Source: Woeseiaceae bacterium
Lineage (GTDB): Bacteria > Pseudomonadota > Gammaproteobacteria > Steroidobacterales > Woeseiaceae
Reading direction: 5' to 3'
Length of the DNA: 8,375 nucleotides
Assembly (NCBI GenBank): GCA_022866645.1
Contig: JALHUQ010000310.1
Location: 1 to 8,375, forward strand
Part shown: piece by piece, positions 5,790 to 8,375 of the stretch
Layout of the letters: each line of letters opens with the position of its first letter
Numbering within the stretch: position 1 is the stretch's first letter
Program-made: the position numbers and the translations under genes
The notes under the pieces: model-generated
The model's input: only the letters and a program-made list of their open reading frames with translations
Databases searched by the model: none
Told to the model about the DNA's origin: nothing

Positions 5790-7730
5790 TTATAGATTCT
5801 CTTCAATAAATCGTAGGGTTGCTTTCAATGCCTGGGTGCGGGTTTCTCCGAACGAGAGGTAATGATCGTCACCATCAAGCTGAATAAATTCAACTTCCTT
5901 TCCAGCACGCTCCAAAGCCCTGTACATACGCTCAGATTGAGAAATAGGAACGATCTCGTCTGATTTTGAGTGAATGAGAAGGACCGGCGCCAAGTAATTA
6001 TCCGCCGCAAATTCAGGCGATCTGGCACGCGCGTCTTCCGGAGAATAATCGTCTCTTCCGATTTGCATTTCCCAATAGGCAAGCGCTTCACTGGCACGCC
6101 CCCGCTCAGCGCGAACCCAGTTGCGAAAACGCTCGAGATCCCCAATCCCGTTAATTGAGACCACACATTTGAACAATTTCGGACTGAATGCCCCGCCAGC
6201 CAATGCCGCATAACCTCCATAGCTGCCACCGACGATACAAACCCGATCGGGATCAATAATTCCCTTTTCCTCAAAGAAACGGACTGCATCGCTGAGGTCA
6301 TCCTGCATTTTTCGACCCCACTCCCCGTAACCGGCCGTTTGGTGGCTACTTCCCAATCCACTCGACCCCCGGAACTGCGGCATGATCACCAGATAACCCT
6401 TTGACGCGAGGGCCTGGGCTCTATAGTTGAAGCCAACTTCATCGTATGACGCGGGGCCACCATGCGGCATGATCACCGCTGGAAGATTCTTTAAGTCAGA
6501 AATATTTTCTTTTGGAATAGTAATTATGGTTGGAATTCGCAAACCGTCGCGAGCCAAAAATGTCACTGTCCCGACTGGGTTCACATCCGCCGATCCAATG
6601 TTCGGTCGTCGAGCGCCGATGTATTCGGGTTCGGATCCTTCAGAAAACAGGTAGTACTCCCCAGATGACTGTGGCCCTTCCATCAAAATAAGAATATGTT
6701 TCCAATCCGGTGAATGATCAACAATTTTGACTGAGTGGCCTGGGAAAAGAGCCTGAATATCTTTTACCCTCTGATCAACGGATTCATCAAAGAACTTGTA
6801 AGTTGGCATTAATCCGGAATACTGGAGACCTTGCACCACTCTTTGCATGTCCACAACAACGCTAGCAATGTCGGCATCATCACGATCGTACAACGGGTCG
6901 CTTATGTCACCGCTACTCAGGCTCAAGGTAAAATAGGCTGTGCGGCCGGTTTCGTCGCTGGTGTCCAATACGACCAAGTGCTTTCTGTCGGGTGTCAAAC
7001 CTACGAAGCCTCGATCCCTCAATAGACCTTCATTCTGGTAGATTTCCTCCCAGCCATCTTCTTGAAGAGCATAAACGCTATGTAGATTGTGACTCTCATC
7101 AAACTCCTCCATAACGATTGGCTCGCCTGAGTCGTCAACGAAATAATCAATCGTCGCGCTGCTGCCGGATTTGATTCTCCTCGGTTTTCCAGGCCCAGGC
7201 GGAACTCTCAGCAACGAGTAGACTGGCGCGGCATATTCACCCATTACCAGCTGAGGTTCTCCGTAAAAAGCAGGCATGAACAGATACTTGCCGTCAGGGG
7301 AATTTCCGACTACTTGCCCTAATCCAGTCTGTCCAGGGTAGACAACCCCATCTCCTGGCACCAAAAGTTGTTTTATTTTCCCTGAGTCAATATCCAGCGA
7401 AAACAGTGTGCTTACATCGAATCTGCCCTTGAATCCTCTAACACGCCTATGTTCCGCGGCCCGCAGCAAGACCCGCTCGTTGTTGATGAAAAAGACGTCG
7501 CGGGGCTTAATGAGGCTGACATCTATCGCGGTCACAACGGCTGCCTTCTGAAGAGAAACAACCACGATGACGTCCCGGTTACTTGTCACGTTTCTGTAAG
7601 CAACCAACTCCCCATTCGGCGATATTGCCATGTTCTGAATTTCAGGTAACGCGCCATAATCTTCTATTGTTGGCTCGGCTTGGGCGGCCGAAAGAAATGA
7701 CGCTGCCAGTAAAAACATCAATACACGCAT
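5790..7730 (-). CDS. Secreted S9-family (prolyl oligopeptidase-type) serine peptidase
   Basis: This 646-residue enzyme is predicted to hydrolyse peptide bonds in short peptides; the S9 family includes oligopeptidases, dipeptidyl peptidases and acylaminoacyl peptidases, and the subtype cannot be fixed here. A Sec signal peptide (MRVLMFLLAASFLSAAQA) has a likely cleavage after Ala18, sending it to the periplasm or outside. Residues about 25-370 contain repeated beta-strand segments (for example NMAISPNGELVAYR and VGLTPDRKHLVV) consistent with a propeller. The C-terminal alpha/beta-hydrolase domain shows the oxyanion segment HGGP (423-426), nucleophile Ser503 in GGSYGGY, Asp591 in SKSDEIVP and His623 in DDHY, a complete triad in the right order. 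The start at 7730 is supported by the signal peptide, although its Shine-Dalgarno is weak. The gene is convergent with the M1 peptidase and sits between two tRNA-Gly remnants. No clear terminator is seen downstream. Confidence 0.93.
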   Translation of the reverse strand: MRVLMFLLAASFLSAAQAEPTIEDYGALPEIQNMAISPNGELVAYRNVTSNRDVIVVVSLQKAAVVTAIDVSLIKPRDVFFINNERVLLRAAEHRRVRGFKGRFDVSTLFSLDIDSGKIKQLLVPGDGVVYPGQTGLGQVVGNSPDGKYLFMPAFYGEPQLVMGEYAAPVYSLLRVPPGPGKPRRIKSGSSATIDYFVDDSGEPIVMEEFDESHNLHSVYALQEDGWEEIYQNEGLLRDRGFVGLTPDRKHLVVLDTSDETGRTAYFTLSLSSGDISDPLYDRDDADIASVVVDMQRVVQGLQYSGLMPTYKFFDESVDQRVKDIQALFPGHSVKIVDHSPDWKHILILMEGPQSSGEYYLFSEGSEPEYIGARRPNIGSADVNPVGTVTFLARDGLRIPTIITIPKENISDLKNLPAVIMPHGGPASYDEVGFNYRAQALASKGYLVIMPQFRGSSGLGSSHQTAGYGEWGRKMQDDLSDAVRFFEEKGIIDPDRVCIVGGSYGGYAALAGGAFSPKLFKCVVSINGIGDLERFRNWVRAERGRASEALAYWEMQIGRDDYSPEDARARSPEFAADNYLAPVLLIHSKSDEIVPISQSERMYRALERAGKEVEFIQLDGDDHYLSFGETRTQALKATLRFIEENL

Positions 7731-7773
7731 GAGAGATTACTCATAATTAAGTGCAGAATCCGTATGGCTCATC

Positions 7774-7802
7774 AATATATCCAGTTTGTCGAGAAGTGAC
7801 CA
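7774..7802 (-). promoter_or_regulatory. Candidate sigma-70 promoter for the S9 peptidase
   Basis: On the minus strand, TGGTCA (7802-7797, 4 of 6 consensus) and TATATT (7779-7774, 5 of 6) are 17 bases apart. Initiation would fall near 7767, leaving a leader of about 35 bases before the ATG at 7730. Judged by eye only. Confidence 0.35.
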
Positions 7803-7905
7803 TCAGTCAATCAAATTGAAACCGCCAACAAATAGTTAGTGATGTGCGGGAATTTTGCGGAGTACGGCCCTGCATCGCCGTGCGCCATAGGGGGACTCTT
7901 ACGTC

Positions 7906-7924
7906 AGCCACGCATGTCGCGGCT
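7906..7924. other. Hairpin-forming palindrome in intergenic DNA
   Basis: AGCCACG (7906-7912) can pair with CGCGGCT (7918-7924) with one mismatch around a five-base loop. On neither strand is it followed by a T-run, so it is not a convincing terminator. Apart from this, a 6-bp hairpin at 8010-8025 and the S9 promoter candidate, the stretch from 7731 to 8049 shows no gene or known element. Confidence 0.3.
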
Positions 7925-8009
7925 AAAATAAGAGCGTAATACTGAGGATACTCAGAATCTCTGATGGAATTAGTTGGTTACTTTGGGGTGAAATAACTCG
8001 TTGAAATCG

Positions 8010-8025
8010 GTGGTCACAGGACCAC
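8010..8025. other. Perfect 6-bp hairpin GTGGTC-ACAG-GACCAC
   Basis: The two arms are exact reverse complements around a four-base loop. It lies about 25 bases beyond the 3' side of the second tRNA remnant. There is no T-run on either side, so a terminator role is unproven. Confidence 0.3.
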
Positions 8026-8049
8026 GAAAATCAAGCGGTTACAGATGTG

Positions 8050-8105
8050 CCCACCTCAGCGACTCCGATTGGGAAGCTGAGGTTCTATGATTGAACTACA
8101 CCCGC
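8050..8105 (-). pseudogene. tRNA-Gly(CCC) remnant 2 with 8-nt insertion
   Basis: On the minus strand, 8105 begins GCGGGTGTAGTTCAA, as in remnant 1 and intact bacterial tRNA-Gly. The D loop has lost the nearly invariant GG (CA instead). The anticodon arm CTCAGC-TTCCCAA is followed by eight extra bases TCGGAGTC (8068-8061) before its partner strand GCTGAG. Anticodon CCC is at 8073-8071. A T-stem 5' strand, GTGGG, remains, but no T loop, T-stem 3' strand, acceptor 3' strand or CCA follows. It should be non-functional as a tRNA. The outermost arm pair is C-G here and A-T in remnant 1, a compensatory difference that suggests both descend from paired, once functional RNA. Confidence 0.75.
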
Positions 8106-8125
8106 CAGATGCCTGGTTTGCGGAG

Positions 8126-8155
8126 ATTCTACAGTCTCACGGTGGGGCGAGTCAC
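8126..8155 (-). promoter_or_regulatory. Promoter-like sequence ahead of tRNA-Gly remnant 2
   Basis: TAGAAT (8131-8126) is preceded at 18 bases by GTGACT (8155-8150, 4 of 6 to TTGACA) and followed by a GC-containing discriminator, CTCCGC. The -10 is 20 bases before the tRNA 5' end, as in normal tRNA promoters. The motif TAGAATC-CCG recurs ahead of remnant 1. From here to 8375 nothing else is identifiable. Confidence 0.4.
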
Positions 8156-8375
8156 AGTCGGGTAGTAGAGGAATAATGGCGCCGAGATGCAGAACGGCAT
8201 GTGGATGTGACTTGGCCTGAAAATCCTGCCCCGGACCCTGAGCGGAACGATCGCACAGCGGTCTTGGATTCAAAAATAAACATGCAGCAGCGGCCGAAAT
8301 ATTCAACGTTTTCGGGTATCTTTAGTTAGATGGAATCGAGCCCGCAACCGAGTCAAGACTTTTCAGCGCAGTCGA

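Noticed and set aside
8061..8068. Intron in the tRNA-Gly anticodon loop
   Set aside because: Eight bases are too short for a group I intron, there is no bulge-helix-bulge context expected in bacteria, and the rest of the tRNA is missing anyway.
8085..8306. Minus-strand open frame of 73 codons at the right end
   Set aside because: It overlaps the tRNA remnant and its promoter, lacks a convincing ribosome-binding site and shows no recognisable protein character.
1..8375. CRISPR array, toxin-antitoxin or phage-defence genes
   Set aside because: No regularly spaced repeats, cas-like motifs, small paired genes or nuclease/defence domains were seen; the coding content is a lipoprotein, a transposase and two peptidases.

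Overview
The window looks like chromosomal DNA of a Gram-negative proteobacterium, most likely a gammaproteobacterium. It encodes two predicted lipoproteins with lipobox cysteines, a Sec-exported S9 peptidase, an IS30-family insertion sequence, tRNA-Gly(CCC)-like remnants with gammaproteobacterial-style sequence, and long intergenic repeats. The taxonomic call is inference; there is no rRNA or marker gene here.

Layout from left to right. Positions 1-146 hold a dispersed repeat, probably cut by the window edge. Positions 298-396 appear to hold a decayed relative of it, ending on the stop codon of a minus-strand gene for a small glycine-zipper lipoprotein (394-1125). An apparently intact IS30-family element (1247-2491) with one transposase gene sits in the intergenic gap between that lipoprotein and a divergently oriented M1-family metallo-aminopeptidase (2642-5359, plus strand) predicted to be a membrane-anchored lipoprotein. 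Just after the aminopeptidase stop codon lies a second clear copy of the repeat (5381-5538), inverted relative to the first. Over 103 bp the two copies match at 92 positions. This copy runs directly into the broken 3' half of a tRNA-Gly(CCC)-like sequence (5527-5592, minus strand). A minus-strand secreted S9-family serine peptidase follows (5790-7730). Then comes about 640 bp with no convincing protein gene but with a second tRNA-Gly(CCC) remnant (8050-8105, minus strand) and a promoter-like sequence in front of it.

Functionally, the two large enzymes are both peptidases acting outside the cytoplasm: one trims N-terminal residues using zinc, the other is an alpha/beta-hydrolase peptidase behind a propeller. 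Together they fit uptake or turnover of extracellular or periplasmic peptides, although they are in separate, convergent transcription units and nothing in the sequence shows co-regulation.

The most unusual part is the non-coding DNA. Repeats lie in the same sense orientation behind two different genes, and a tRNA 5' half is joined to a repeat end, a layout reminiscent of tRNA-derived short interspersed elements. Two tRNA remnants in the same orientation bracket the S9 peptidase gene. No CRISPR array, rRNA, intact tRNA or phage gene was seen.
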